The notes under the pieces were generated by a model, which was given only the letters and a program-made list of their open reading frames with translations, was not told the origin of the DNA and made no database searches. DNA of 58,988 nt from Kiloniellaceae bacterium (lineage in GTDB: Bacteria; Pseudomonadota; Alphaproteobacteria; Kiloniellales; J153), in assembly GCA_021776115.1 (NCBI GenBank), contig JAJFGN010000047.1, positions 1-58,988 on the forward strand. Reading direction: 5' to 3'. Numbering within the stretch: position 1 is the stretch's first letter; the number at the start of each line of letters is the position of its first letter. The position numbers were made by a program, and so were the translations under genes. Positions 42,202 to 51,414 of this stretch are shown here, one piece after another.

Positions 42202-42798
42202 TTACCCCGCATCTTGTAAGTCCCTTTCTTGCAACAAGTCAGCAAAACAGCGGCGCAGCACCGGACTGCCGCGATCGCGGATCTTGGCCGTGCCGGTATC
42301 GCTCGTACCACTGGCAGTTTGTATCGGTAACTCCGGCTCTTTGCCGGTCACCTCATAGGTCAGAACGCGGAACACGCTGTCATCCATGCTCGGATAGAAA
42401 AACACGCTGAACATGCACGAGCCGCCATTGTAGGCCCAAACCTTGGCCGGCGGCTGCTCCATCTTCAAGGCCGGATCGCCGAGCAGTGCCTTGGTCGCCT
42501 CGAAATCCAAGCCGACCAGCAAGTCCGGGTCGGGTTCGGCTACGGCCGCCGGTTCGCTCCGATTGGGCTTGCGCCGCGGCATGGGTGGGCGGGCAACGGC
42601 AGCCTGCGATTTCAGTACTTCGTCGTAGTCCAATCCCCACATTATCTGACCCGCCGCAGGGTCCTCGGCCGGAGACAGGTCAGCCGACTCCAGCACGCCC
42701 GCCTCGGCTGGCGCGTCCGAGCGCTGCAGCAACGCTAGATCGGCGCAGGCGCCCAATCCAAGCGAAACCAGCGCCGTTATCCAAAGACGGCATAACAT
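42202..42798 (-). CDS. Putative lipoprotein of the two-component operon
   Basis: This 198-residue protein has a signal ending in a lipobox (LVSLGLGACADL), so Cys is probably lipidated. A Pro/Arg-rich segment (ARPPMPRRKPNRSEPAA) follows. The C-terminal domain (LLVGLDFEATKALLGDPALK, AKVWAYNGGSCMFSVFFYPS) resembles a SmpA/OmlA-like or PepSY-like small fold, which I do not assign. ATG 42798 gives the complete signal; an in-frame extension upstream is rejected. It is first in the operon with the response regulator and kinase, so it may be their envelope signal-input protein or a target. Confidence 0.65.
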   Translation of the reverse strand: MLCRLWITALVSLGLGACADLALLQRSDAPAEAGVLESADLSPAEDPAAGQIMWGLDYDEVLKSQAAVARPPMPRRKPNRSEPAAVAEPDPDLLVGLDFEATKALLGDPALKMEQPPAKVWAYNGGSCMFSVFFYPSMDDSVFRVLTYEVTGKEPELPIQTASGTSDTGTAKIRDRGSPVLRRCFADLLQERDLQDAG

Positions 42799-43000
42799 CG
42801 CACGTATCCTGACAATCGCACTTTCAGGCCTCTTCCGGGCCACAGCGCCAATTCTGCGCGCCGACAGTTTAGAGAATGTTAACAAATTCCCGAGCAAGAG
42901 CATAACGGATTTACCAAGACCCGTCGATCCAGCCAGGGAAGTGTGGTTAAACTACTAATTTTACAAGTCAATTTTGTGGCTTGCCGGTTAGGGTCCGGAG

Positions 43001-44122
43001 TTAGCGATCCAGAATCAAGGTATCCTTGGGATCCCAAGAACACCAGAGTACCTCGCCGGCGCGAACCGAGGGATCGGACGTTCGGGTCTCGTTACGGATA
43101 TTGGCGCTGATCACCTGGCCGCTATCGAGACGGAGGTAGACGTGGCTGGCGTCGCCGAAATAGGCGACTTCGCTGACCCGGCCACGTAACGCGATTCGCC
43201 CATCCGGCACGCCGTCGCTGTGGATATGCACCTTTTCAGGCCGCACCGCAATACCGACGTCCTGGCCAACGGGCACCTCAACCCCGCAAGGTCCTCCCAA
43301 ATGCGGTGCTTGGCCGGGCAGCGTTAGGCGACCCAACCCCTCCACTTCAACCATCAATTCTGTGCCTTTTCTATCCACGACCCGTGCGGGAAATAGATTC
43401 ATCTTACCGATAAAATCGGCCACGAATCGGCTACCAGGAAATTCGTAGAGCTGGGCCGGTCCATCGACCTGACGCACCTGCCCGGCTTCCATAACCGCGA
43501 TCCGGTTGGCCATGGATAGGGCCTCATGTTGATCGTGGGTCACGATGATGAAGGTAATACCGACCGTGTGCTGAAGCCGTACGAGCTCGAGCTGCATGGC
43601 CTCCCGCAGCTTGGCATCGAGGGCCGACAGGGGTTCGTCGAGCAGGAGCACCTTGGGTCGTTTGACCAGCGCCCGGGCAAGCGCCACGCGCTGCCGCTGA
43701 CCGCCCGACAGTTGATCCGGTTTGCGCTCGGCCTGCTCGCTCAGACGCACCATCGCCAAGGCTTCGTGCACACGCTCGCCGATTTCTCCGGACGGCGTGT
43801 TCGCGACCCGCAATCCATAGGCCACGTTGTCGAACACGCTCATGTGCGGAAACACGGCGTAAGATTGGAACACCATGTTGACGGGCCGCCGGTTCGGCGG
43901 AACATCGGTCATGTCCTGACCGTCGATTAGGACCCCACCTTCGTCCGGCGTCTCGAATCCAGCCAACATGCGCAACAATGTGGTCTTGCCGCAGCCGGAG
44001 GGGCCCAACAGCGCAAAAAACTCGTTCTGGCGGATATCCAAGGATACCCGGTCGACGGCCGTGATCCCGCCAAAGCGCTTGGACACTCCCTGAACGGATA
44101 TGATCGCCGGCGGTTCCGCCAT
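43001..44122 (-). CDS. potG: Polyamine ABC transporter ATP-binding protein
   Basis: This is a 373-residue ATPase of the spermidine/putrescine type. Walker A is GPSGCGKTTLLRML, signature LSGGQRQRVALARAL, Walker B VLLLDEPLSALD and H-loop VTHDQHEAL. The C-terminal ~110 residues form the TOBE domain (SRFVADFIGKMNLFPARV to LWCSWDPKD), as in PotA/PotG. It is last in the operon binding protein - permease - permease - ATPase. The PotFGHI form fits this order; the PotABCD form would have the ATPase first. Confidence 0.9.
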   Translation of the reverse strand: MAEPPAIISVQGVSKRFGGITAVDRVSLDIRQNEFFALLGPSGCGKTTLLRMLAGFETPDEGGVLIDGQDMTDVPPNRRPVNMVFQSYAVFPHMSVFDNVAYGLRVANTPSGEIGERVHEALAMVRLSEQAERKPDQLSGGQRQRVALARALVKRPKVLLLDEPLSALDAKLREAMQLELVRLQHTVGITFIIVTHDQHEALSMANRIAVMEAGQVRQVDGPAQLYEFPGSRFVADFIGKMNLFPARVVDRKGTELMVEVEGLGRLTLPGQAPHLGGPCGVEVPVGQDVGIAVRPEKVHIHSDGVPDGRIALRGRVSEVAYFGDASHVYLRLDSGQVISANIRNETRTSDPSVRAGEVLWCSWDPKDTLILDR

Positions 44123-44128
44123 GCACGA

Positions 44129-45019
44129 TTACCCCTCGTTACTGTCTAGCTTGCGTACGGGCGCCTGAAAGCGCATGGCGAGCGCGGTGGCGATGACGGT
44201 GATGACGATGAGAACGGTCGAGGCCGCATTCACCTCGGGCGTCACGCTAAAGCGGACCATGGAAAATATCTTGACGGGTAAGGTGATGGTATCCGGACCG
44301 GCGGTAAAAAAAGTGATGACGAAATCGTCAAGCGACAAGGTAAAGGCTATCAAGGCGCCGGCGACGATACCCGGTTTCAGGTAGGGCAAAACAATATCCT
44401 TCAGCGCCCGCCAGTCGCTGGCGCCCAGGTCCTTGGCGGCGTCTTCGAGTTCACGGTTGAAACCAACCAGCCGGGCCCGCACGATGACCGCGACAAAGGG
44501 GAACGAGAAGGCTATATGCGCGATGGTTATGCTGGTGAGATTGAAGGGCCAGGGTAAGTCGGTGGGCCAACCCACACGCGCGAAGAAGGCCATCATGGCC
44601 ACACCCATGCAAATTTCCGGGATTACGATCGGCAGGACCATAAAGCCCTCGTAAGCGGCCTTTCCGGGAAACCTAAAGCGCCAAAGAAAAATCGCCGCCA
44701 ACACGCCTAAGACAGTCGCCACGGCCGTGTTGATGACGGCGATGCTGAGCGAGTTGGTGAAGGCATCGATGAGGCTATCGTTGTTCCAGGCCTTCTCGTA
44801 GTACTTCAGTGTAAAACCGCGCCACACGATGTTGCGGCGGCTGTCGTTGAAGCTAAACGCGACCAGCGTAAGGATCGGTGCGTAGAGCAGCAGGAACGTG
44901 ACCGCTACGAGAAGCCGCATCCACCAGCGCCGGGTATAGTCCAACGGCCCAAGCGGGGCGCGCCGGGGCGCCCGTCGCCATCGAAGACCCGTGGGCACGT
45001 CTTTCGTATCCACGGTCAT
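44129..45019 (-). CDS. potI: Polyamine ABC transporter permease (PotI-like)
   Basis: This is a 296-residue permease with six TM helices. The EAA coupling loop is ELEDAAKDLGASDWRALKDIVLP. The region FPGKAAYEGFMVLPIVIPEICMGVAMM and the C-terminal KIFSMVRFSVTPEVNAASTVLI fit PotC/PotI. The first 25 residues are a cytoplasmic basic leader (RWRRAPRRAPLGP). It is separated by 2 and 6 bases from its neighbours. Confidence 0.88.
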   Translation of the reverse strand: MTVDTKDVPTGLRWRRAPRRAPLGPLDYTRRWWMRLLVAVTFLLLYAPILTLVAFSFNDSRRNIVWRGFTLKYYEKAWNNDSLIDAFTNSLSIAVINTAVATVLGVLAAIFLWRFRFPGKAAYEGFMVLPIVIPEICMGVAMMAFFARVGWPTDLPWPFNLTSITIAHIAFSFPFVAVIVRARLVGFNRELEDAAKDLGASDWRALKDIVLPYLKPGIVAGALIAFTLSLDDFVITFFTAGPDTITLPVKIFSMVRFSVTPEVNAASTVLIVITVIATALAMRFQAPVRKLDSNEG

Positions 45020-45021
45020 CG

Positions 45022-45939
45022 TTAAACCTCCAGGCCCTGCTTACGGCCGGCCACGATCGCGCGCAACGCCAACGCCCCAAAGGTCGCATACATCAGCAGG
45101 AACGATAGCGCGGCGCCGAAGGGCCAGTCGTTGGCCGCCTTGAACTGGCGCTCAATCACGTTGCCGATCAACTGGCTGTCGGTCCCGCCTAGCAGGTCGG
45201 GGATGAAGAAAGCGCCCAGAGCTGGAATAAAGACGATAATGACCCCGGAAAGCGCACCGTGCCAGGTTAGGGGAAAGACGACCGAAAAAAAGGTCCGCCA
45301 GTGTCCGGCACCCAGATCGAGGCTAGCCTCCATGTACGAGCGGTCGAGCTTTTCTATATTCGCGTAGAGCGGCAAGACCATGAAAGGAAAGAAAGCATAG
45401 ACGATGCCCAGGCTAACCGCGAAGTTGTTGTAAAGCAGCTCCAGCGGTACGAAGCGGGCGCCGATCAGTTCGTATCCGCCCAGTCCAAGAAAGGCCAGCA
45501 GGCTATGCGCCTGGTCCCATATCCACTCCAGGGTAAAGTTGACGTAACCGCGCGTTCGAAAAACCGCGATCAAGGCATAGGTTCGGATCAAAATATTAAT
45601 CCAGAACGGCACCATCAGCGCGAGCAGCAGATAAGGTTTCCAACGATTTGGCGCGAAGGCGATGGCGAAAGCGACGGGATAGCCTGCGATCAAACACACT
45701 AGGGTCGCCGCCGCCGCCATCCAGATCGATTTCCAGAAAATTTCCAGATACAGCGGCTGCAAGGCCCGCGCGTAGTTGTCGAGGGTCCCTGTGATCGCAA
45801 CGTCGAGAAGACCGCGCTTCTCACCGAAAGAAAGCACCCAAACCAGCGCCAGCGGCACGATGAAAAACGCGATGAGCCACGCACTTGGCGAGAGGTTCAG
45901 GACCCAGAAGACAAGCGGATTCTTACGCCAGCTATCCAT
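45022..45939 (-). CDS. potH: Polyamine ABC transporter permease (PotH-like)
   Basis: This is a 305-residue permease with six TM helices (first WLIAFFIVPLALVWVLSF). The PotB/PotH segments are VPFWINILIRTYALIAVFR, the coupling loop YMEASLDLGAGHWRTFFSVVFP and PALGAFFIPDLLGGTDSQLIGNVI. Its start is about 107 bases downstream of the binding-protein stop, with a strong hairpin in between. Confidence 0.88.
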   Translation of the reverse strand: MDSWRKNPLVFWVLNLSPSAWLIAFFIVPLALVWVLSFGEKRGLLDVAITGTLDNYARALQPLYLEIFWKSIWMAAAATLVCLIAGYPVAFAIAFAPNRWKPYLLLALMVPFWINILIRTYALIAVFRTRGYVNFTLEWIWDQAHSLLAFLGLGGYELIGARFVPLELLYNNFAVSLGIVYAFFPFMVLPLYANIEKLDRSYMEASLDLGAGHWRTFFSVVFPLTWHGALSGVIIVFIPALGAFFIPDLLGGTDSQLIGNVIERQFKAANDWPFGAALSFLLMYATFGALALRAIVAGRKQGLEV

Positions 45940-45989
45940 CCAACAGAACTCTCCGCGCGGCCGGTGCTGCGAGGCATTTTACGAGAGCG

Positions 45990-46023
45990 ACGGGGCGGTT
46001 CGGATCAGGCCGGACCGCCCCGT
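45990..46023 (-). terminator. Strong intercistronic hairpin in polyamine operon
   Basis: The arms ACGGGGCGGTTCGG and CCGGACCGCCCCGT (one mismatch) enclose six bases. No T-run follows on the minus strand, so it is probably an mRNA-stabilising or attenuating hairpin rather than a full terminator. It favours higher levels of the binding-protein message than of the permease genes. Confidence 0.6.
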
Positions 46024-46045
46024 GAACAATGGAACGCACCGGATC

Positions 46046-47125
46046 CTAGGCGGCGAGAATTCGCGTCAAGGCTTCGTCGCGCAAACGTTGCGCCGCTTCG
46101 CCCTTGTAGACTTCGGGCTCGCAGCGCGCCAAGGTCTCCTCGGTCGGGAAGATCGCCGGGTTCTTGCTATAGTCGTCCGGCAGCAGTTTCCGCGCGGCCT
46201 CGTTCGGAGTCGCGTACTGAATGAAATCGGCGATCGCCGCACCAGCCTTGGCGTCGAGGATGAAGTTGATGAACTTGTGCGCGTTTTCCGGATGCGGCGC
46301 GCCGGTTGGGATCGCGAGCGTGTCCTGCCAGACGATACTGCCTTCCTTGGGTACAACATAGGCGAGATCATCGTCTTCTTCCATTACTTGGAGAATATCG
46401 CCATTCCACTCCATGGTCAGGTCAACTTCGCCGGACAGCAGCAGGTCTTGGCCATTGTCGTCAGCAAAAACCTTGATGTGCGGCTTCTGCTTGATGACCA
46501 GCTCTTCCGCCGCCTTGATCTCTTTCGGGTCGGTCGAGTTGTAGGAGTACCCAAGATATTTCAGCGCCATGCCGATCGACGCGTTACTGCCGCTGAGGAG
46601 TGCGATACGGCCGGAATACTTATCCGAATCCAGGACCCACTTCCAGCTATCGGGAACCCCATCGACCTTCGATTTACGATATCCGATACCTTGAGTACCC
46701 CACATGTAGGGCATGGAGAACTTGCGGCCCGGATCGAATGCCGCGTCCTGAAACGCTTTGGAAATGTTCTTCCTGAAGTTGGGAATCTTGCTGTGGTCCA
46801 AGGGGCTTAGCATTTTCGCCTTGATCATGCGCTCGACGTAATCGTTCGTCGGCACGATCAGATCGTAACCGGGGTTGCCCTCTTTCAGCTTGGCAAACAA
46901 CTCGTCGTTATCGGCGAACAGGTCCATCGTGACCTCGATGCCGGCGGCGTCCTTGAAATCGCCGAGCGTGTTCTCGCCGATGTAGGTGTCCCAGTTGTAG
47001 AAGTTCAGCTTTGGCTCTTCCGCTCCCCAGGCAAACCTCGGGCCAACCGACAACCCGGCCGCAACGGCCCCGGTCCCTGCCAGGAACGAACGGCGGGAAA
47101 ATCTCGCTACACGCCTATTTTTCAT
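46046..47125 (-). CDS. potF: Polyamine ABC transporter substrate-binding protein
   Basis: This is a periplasmic PotD/PotF-type protein (359 aa). It begins with a twin-arginine-like signal (RRSFLAGTGAVAAGLSVG), unusual though not rare for this family in alphaproteobacteria, and the mature start is LNFYNWDTYIGENTL. Family segments are YDLIVPTNDYVERM, MPYMWGTQGIGYR, DLLLSGEVDLTMEWNGD and AHKFINFILDAKAGA. It probably binds putrescine or spermidine; a related ligand is possible. With a basic amino acid decarboxylase elsewhere in this window, amine traffic is a shared theme (inference). Confidence 0.9.
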   Translation of the reverse strand: MKNRRVARFSRRSFLAGTGAVAAGLSVGPRFAWGAEEPKLNFYNWDTYIGENTLGDFKDAAGIEVTMDLFADNDELFAKLKEGNPGYDLIVPTNDYVERMIKAKMLSPLDHSKIPNFRKNISKAFQDAAFDPGRKFSMPYMWGTQGIGYRKSKVDGVPDSWKWVLDSDKYSGRIALLSGSNASIGMALKYLGYSYNSTDPKEIKAAEELVIKQKPHIKVFADDNGQDLLLSGEVDLTMEWNGDILQVMEEDDDLAYVVPKEGSIVWQDTLAIPTGAPHPENAHKFINFILDAKAGAAIADFIQYATPNEAARKLLPDDYSKNPAIFPTEETLARCEPEVYKGEAAQRLRDEALTRILAA

Positions 47126-47323
47126 GGATTTGTGCCTCCTGAATTGTTATCCAGCGCGGGATCGGCAGGTCTTAAGAGCCTGCCCTGCGGCATGTCTCCC
47201 CGAGCGTCACGAGATTCAACCTTGGCGATTGGCTCTTTGTCAACGAATGCCTGAACCCCGCCAGGCCTCTTTATTGCCGCCGTTCAGTTCCGCGGCGCGG
47301 GGTACGCCGGTTGTGAGGTTAGG

Positions 47324-48628
47324 ATGATAGGCGACGCCGACACCCCGGCAAGATCAGCCGAGAAGGGACGGGCCATATCCGGGGCACACGCCGCCAGCGG
47401 CGCCACGGATACGCGCTGGCATAAGGTGTTCTGCGCCTTTTTCTTCCTTGTACCGATCAACAGCGTCCTCGCATCGCAGAGCGTCGTACCCCTGCTCCTG
47501 GTTACGGCCGCACTGCTGGCGGTCACGATCTGGCGCACCATGGAGAAAAACCGCTGGCCGCGCCCCGACTGGGGCCTGACCGCCGCACTGGGGGGCCTAA
47601 TCGTGTTCTGCGCGCTAGCCTCTCTCTGGGGCTTCGATCCGCCACGCTCGCTCTTGCTGGCGGCGCGCATCGCTATCCTCCTCGCGGCCGGCTTATTCCT
47701 TCACGCGGCCCAGCGTCATCTCGATGAATCGGCGAGAAGCCGGGCCGGCAACTGGTTACTGGCAGGTATCGTGCTGGCACTGATAATTTTGTACCTGGAA
47801 GTAGCCCTAGAATACCCGCTTATGGGCTTGCTTCACGAGCCAGCGGATTGGGCCACAACTCCAGAAAAATGGGCCGCGAACGCCGAGAGTCTGCTGAACC
47901 GGGGCGCCACCGCTGTGGCTATATTGTGCTGGCCGGCTTGTGTCTTCCTGTGGCGGCGCGCCGGCACTGCAGCAATGCTTTGCCTACCGGTCGCCGTGCT
48001 CGCTGCGCTTGTGCTCCTGAGCAGCCAGGCCGCTGTTTTTGGCCTGATTGGCGCCGCTATAACGGCCATTGTCGCCGGAACTCACGGCAGGGCCGGGCGG
48101 ATCGTGCTCGTTCTGGCAACCCTGGGCGCCATGGTCGTGAGTCCGCTCGCCGGGCAAAAATTTTATGAGACGAATTTGCAGGACGCCGAATGGCTGCCCC
48201 TGTCGGCCGCGCACCGGGTCGAGATCTGGCACTTCACGGTCCAGCGCATCGTCGAAAAGCCTGTGCTTGGTTGGGGCTTCGACGCGGCGCGCTATATGAA
48301 ACGGCTCGCCGCCGAAGACGAAGCGAGCGGCCGGTCCCCGATCGCCCTGCATCCACATAACGCGCCACTGCAGGTTCTGCTAGAGCTTGGGATCGTGGGG
48401 GCGCTGATCATCTTGGCCATTGCCTGGATCCTGATCCAGCGTCTGGAGAACCTACCTAAGCGGGAGCGAATCCTGGGTCAGGCCACCTATATCGCGGTTT
48501 TGGCCGTATCCTGTACTTCTTACGGTTTCTGGCAGAATCAATGGTTGGCTCTCTTGGTGTCAACCGCTCTGGCGGTCTCCCTAACCGCCCCGGCCGCGAA
48601 GCGCGTACCCGCAGAAAAGGCCCTTTAG
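47324..48628 (+). CDS. O-antigen ligase-family membrane protein
   Basis: This 434-residue polytopic protein has ~10-12 hydrophobic helices. The large periplasmic loop region contains HRVEIWHFTVQRIVEKPVLGWGFDAAR and later HPHNAPLQVLLELGIVGA, the H-x-H...NxxLQxxxxxG pattern of the Wzy_C/WaaL ligase family. It attaches O-antigen to lipid A-core or polymerises a glycan. ATG 47324 follows GAGGTTAGG. It is convergent with the epimerase gene, and their ends overlap by four bases. It starts the polysaccharide region. Confidence 0.85.
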   Translation: MIGDADTPARSAEKGRAISGAHAASGATDTRWHKVFCAFFFLVPINSVLASQSVVPLLLVTAALLAVTIWRTMEKNRWPRPDWGLTAALGGLIVFCALASLWGFDPPRSLLLAARIAILLAAGLFLHAAQRHLDESARSRAGNWLLAGIVLALIILYLEVALEYPLMGLLHEPADWATTPEKWAANAESLLNRGATAVAILCWPACVFLWRRAGTAAMLCLPVAVLAALVLLSSQAAVFGLIGAAITAIVAGTHGRAGRIVLVLATLGAMVVSPLAGQKFYETNLQDAEWLPLSAAHRVEIWHFTVQRIVEKPVLGWGFDAARYMKRLAAEDEASGRSPIALHPHNAPLQVLLELGIVGALIILAIAWILIQRLENLPKRERILGQATYIAVLAVSCTSYGFWQNQWLALLVSTALAVSLTAPAAKRVPAEKAL

Positions 48629-49608
48629 TAGTTGTTATAGTCGCGCAACCAGGCGACGAATCGCGGCAATCCTTCCTCGATGCTCGTGCGTGGCTCAAAT
48701 CCCAGATCCCGGCGTGAAGCCTCGATGTCGGCGAAGGTCTCTGGCACATCTCCCGGCTGCATATCCTCGAAGATCTTGACTGCCTCGCGCCCGCAGGCCT
48801 TTTCTAGAACCTGGATGAAATCCATCAATCGTTCGGAGCGATGGTTGCCAAGGTTATAGACCTTGTGTGGGACGCCGGCGCCGTCGGCCGCCTTGGGCGG
48901 GCGGTCCAGGGCGGCCACGACACCGGCGACAATGTCGCCGACATAGGTGAAATCGCGCCGCATATCGCCGTGATTGAAGACGCGAATTGGCTGGCCCTCG
49001 AATATCGCCTTGGCGAAAATATAAGCCGACATATCGGGCCGTCCCCAGGGGCCGTAGACGGTAAAAAACCGCAAGCCTGTCATCGGCAGCCCGTAAAGAT
49101 GGCCGTAGCAATACCCCATCAGCTCGTCGGCCCGCTTGGTCGCGGCATAGAGTGAGACCGGGCGCTCGACCGGATCCTCGACCGAGAACGGCATCTTGGT
49201 GTTGCCGCCATAGACCGACGACGAACTGGCATAAACTATATGGCGCAGTTTAGGCAGGCGCCGGCATGCCTCCATGACCGTCAGATGGCCCATGACGTTG
49301 GTTTGGACGTAGGCGTAGGGGTTCTCCAGCGAATAGCGGACGCCGGCTTGCGCCGCTAGGTGGACGACCCCGCCAATACCCTGCTCCGCCTCGGCCAACG
49401 CCAGCATCGCGTCCTTGTCCGAGATGTCGATCTTGTGGAATGAAAAGCCATTGCGGCCCTGCAACTGGGCGAGTCGGGCTTCCTTGAGCTTGGGGTCGTA
49501 ATACCCGTTAAGGTCATCGATCCCGATAACTTGCTCGCCACGGTCCAAAAGCGCGGAAGTGACATGAAATCCGATAAAGCCGGCCGCGCCGGTAACGAGA
49601 GTGGTCAT
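48625..49608 (-). CDS. NAD-dependent nucleotide-sugar epimerase (UDP-glucuronate 4-epimerase type)
   Basis: This 327-residue extended SDR has Rossmann motif GAAGFIGFHVTSALLDRG, VVHLAAQAGVRYSLENPYAYV (characteristic of UDP-glucuronate 4-epimerases), the catalytic Ser/Tyr-x-x-x-Lys in YASSSSVYGGNTKMPF and SLYAATKRADE, and FFTVYGPWGRPDM. The expected reaction is UDP-GlcA to UDP-GalA. It is the only minus-strand gene of this region and lies just before the miniature element. Confidence 0.9.
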   Translation of the reverse strand: MTTLVTGAAGFIGFHVTSALLDRGEQVIGIDDLNGYYDPKLKEARLAQLQGRNGFSFHKIDISDKDAMLALAEAEQGIGGVVHLAAQAGVRYSLENPYAYVQTNVMGHLTVMEACRRLPKLRHIVYASSSSVYGGNTKMPFSVEDPVERPVSLYAATKRADELMGYCYGHLYGLPMTGLRFFTVYGPWGRPDMSAYIFAKAIFEGQPIRVFNHGDMRRDFTYVGDIVAGVVAALDRPPKAADGAGVPHKVYNLGNHRSERLMDFIQVLEKACGREAVKIFEDMQPGDVPETFADIEASRRDLGFEPRTSIEEGLPRFVAWLRDYNNY

Positions 49609-49664
49609 GGGGCGGATATTCTCGCGAAATTTGAGGATTTAGGGGCCATGGATCGCCCGTCTTA

Positions 49665-49925
49665 TACCAAGGATCGTTGATAATGACCCATAGAGATCGC
49701 GTAGGCGGTCCGTCGGGTAGGAGAAAAACCGCAGGCGACGCGGTGCATCGTCAAGGCTTTCCGACGCCCTCCGGCGCGCCGCCTACGCGACCGGAACGGC
49801 GGCTTACCAAGGCTTTCGGACGGCGTCGCGCGCACCTCGCGATGCCCCGCATCGCCACGGCGCACGCTCCTGGCCGAAAACCTTGGTAAGCCGTCTCTAT
49901 GGGTCATTATCAGCGATCCTTGGTA
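49665..49925. mobile_element. MITE-like miniature inverted-repeat element
   Basis: A 261-bp unit is bounded by 32-bp terminal inverted repeats, 49665-49696 and 49894-49925, which match in 31 of 32 positions (ends TACCAAGGATCG). It is flanked by TTA on both sides (49662-49664 and 49926-49928), a possible target-site duplication; a TA duplication of the IS630/Tc1 type is an equally valid reading. Inside, further complementary pairs are nested: CGCGTAGGCGG (49698-49708 with 49779-49789) and CGGCTTACCAAGG (49800-49812 with 49881-49893). It encodes no transposase. Short open frames on both strands run nearly end to end and are probably not genes. Confidence 0.85.
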
Positions 49926-50074
49926 TTAGCGCGTCGCGCCGCCCGGCTCAAGTGATCGGCACCCTAGAAGCGACCGTGTTAGGACAAACACAACGATAGT
50001 ATTGTTATCAAGCGATTGACAAAAATGCCGCGCGGGGAGAGCTTGCGCGATAATCATCGAAAAATGGCGGATTC

Positions 50075-51361
50075 ATGAATACTCGACCCAAGATCGCGGT
50101 CATTGGCCTTGGCTATGTCGGTCTTCCCCTCGCAGTCGCCCTGTCGCGCCGCTACCAGGTCACGGGTTTCGATATCGATTCGCGGCGCATTGAGGAAATC
50201 AGGTCGGGCCACGACCGTACCGGAGAGGTCGAGGACGGCGTCCTGCGCTCGGTGACAACCGCGTTCACCGCTGAAACCAAGGATCTTGCCGGGTTCGATA
50301 TCTACATGGTCACCGTGCCAACCCCGGTCACCGCGGATAACCTCCCGGATCTAGGCCCGGTTGAAGCCGCATGCCGGACCGTCGGGGCCGTTATGGCCAA
50401 AGGCGCTATTGTCGTCTTCGAAAGCACGGTCTACCCCGGCGTGACCGAGGATATCTGCGGCCCGCTCTTGGCCAAGGCGTCGGGCATGGCTTGCGGCCAG
50501 GATTTCTTCCTGGGGTACTCGCCGGAGCGCATCAACCCGGGCGACCGGCAACACACGGTCGACCGCATCACCAAAGTCGTGGCCGGACAAACGCCGGAAG
50601 TCGCCAAGGTGCTGGCCGAGGTCTACGGCAGTATCACCAGCGGCGGCGCCTTCATCGCGCGCGACATCAAGACCGCCGAGGCATCGAAGGTAATCGAGAA
50701 CGCGCAACGCGACATCAACATCGCCTTTGTAAATGAGATCGCGACGATATTCACGGCGCTCGGTCTATCGGTACACGACGTGCTCGAAGCTTCGGGGACG
50801 AAATGGAACTTTCTAAACTTCAGGCCTGGCCTGGTTGGTGGCCACTGTATCGGTGTCGACCCCTTCTACCTTGCGTACTGCGCCCAGCAGATGGGAATAA
50901 CCCCGAATGTCATCCTGGCCGGACGCAAGGTCAATGACGACATGGCCGGCTTCGTCGCTGGGGAAATCCTGCGGCAGCTCGCATTGGGTAGCCAGTCCAA
51001 TGCGGCCCTTCGGTTCCTGGTTCTGGGCCTGACCTTTAAAGAGGATGTACCGGACCTGCGTAACACCAAGGTTGTCGACCTGGCCGCGCGCCTGCGCCAG
51101 GACGGGCATCATGTCGACATCCACGATCCCATGGCCGACCCGCAAGAAGCCCGCGAGCATTACGGGATCGAACTCCTGACCAGTTTGTCTGCCGGCGGTG
51201 GCTACGACTGCGTCATCGGCGCGGTAGCTCATTCCGCCTATGGAAGTTTGACCGGCGAGGCCTTGACTCATTTGCTCAAGCCAAACGGACTCCTGGCCGA
51301 TATAAAGGGGATGTGGCGAGGTATGGAGCTACCGGCGCGAATTCGGTACTGGCAACTTTGA
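50075..51361 (+). CDS. Nucleotide-sugar 6-dehydrogenase (TviB/WbpA-type)
   Basis: This 428-residue UDP-glucose/GDP-mannose dehydrogenase-family protein oxidises the C6 of a UDP-sugar to the uronic acid. The NAD motif is VIGLGYVGLPLAVALS, then VPTPVTADNLPDL, VFESTVYPGVTEDI, YSPERINPGD, KVIENAQRDINIAFVNE and the nucleophilic Cys in GLVGGHCIGVDPFYL. These segments are of the TviB/WbpA/WbpO subgroup, which acts on UDP-GlcNAc or UDP-GalNAc rather than UDP-glucose. The asparagine-synthase-like gene downstream would suit amidation of the uronate. Confidence 0.88.
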   Translation: MNTRPKIAVIGLGYVGLPLAVALSRRYQVTGFDIDSRRIEEIRSGHDRTGEVEDGVLRSVTTAFTAETKDLAGFDIYMVTVPTPVTADNLPDLGPVEAACRTVGAVMAKGAIVVFESTVYPGVTEDICGPLLAKASGMACGQDFFLGYSPERINPGDRQHTVDRITKVVAGQTPEVAKVLAEVYGSITSGGAFIARDIKTAEASKVIENAQRDINIAFVNEIATIFTALGLSVHDVLEASGTKWNFLNFRPGLVGGHCIGVDPFYLAYCAQQMGITPNVILAGRKVNDDMAGFVAGEILRQLALGSQSNAALRFLVLGLTFKEDVPDLRNTKVVDLAARLRQDGHHVDIHDPMADPQEAREHYGIELLTSLSAGGGYDCVIGAVAHSAYGSLTGEALTHLLKPNGLLADIKGMWRGMELPARIRYWQL

Positions 51362-51414
51362 GCGCCTAGACTGGCAAGTATCGAAACGGATAAGGCAACA
51401 AAGGCTATAGCGTT

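Noticed and set aside
49662-49907. Open frames of 81 and 70 residues inside the miniature element
   Set aside because: They run across terminal repeats, have no ribosome site and depend on the GC-rich palindromes; they are frequent spurious calls in such elements.
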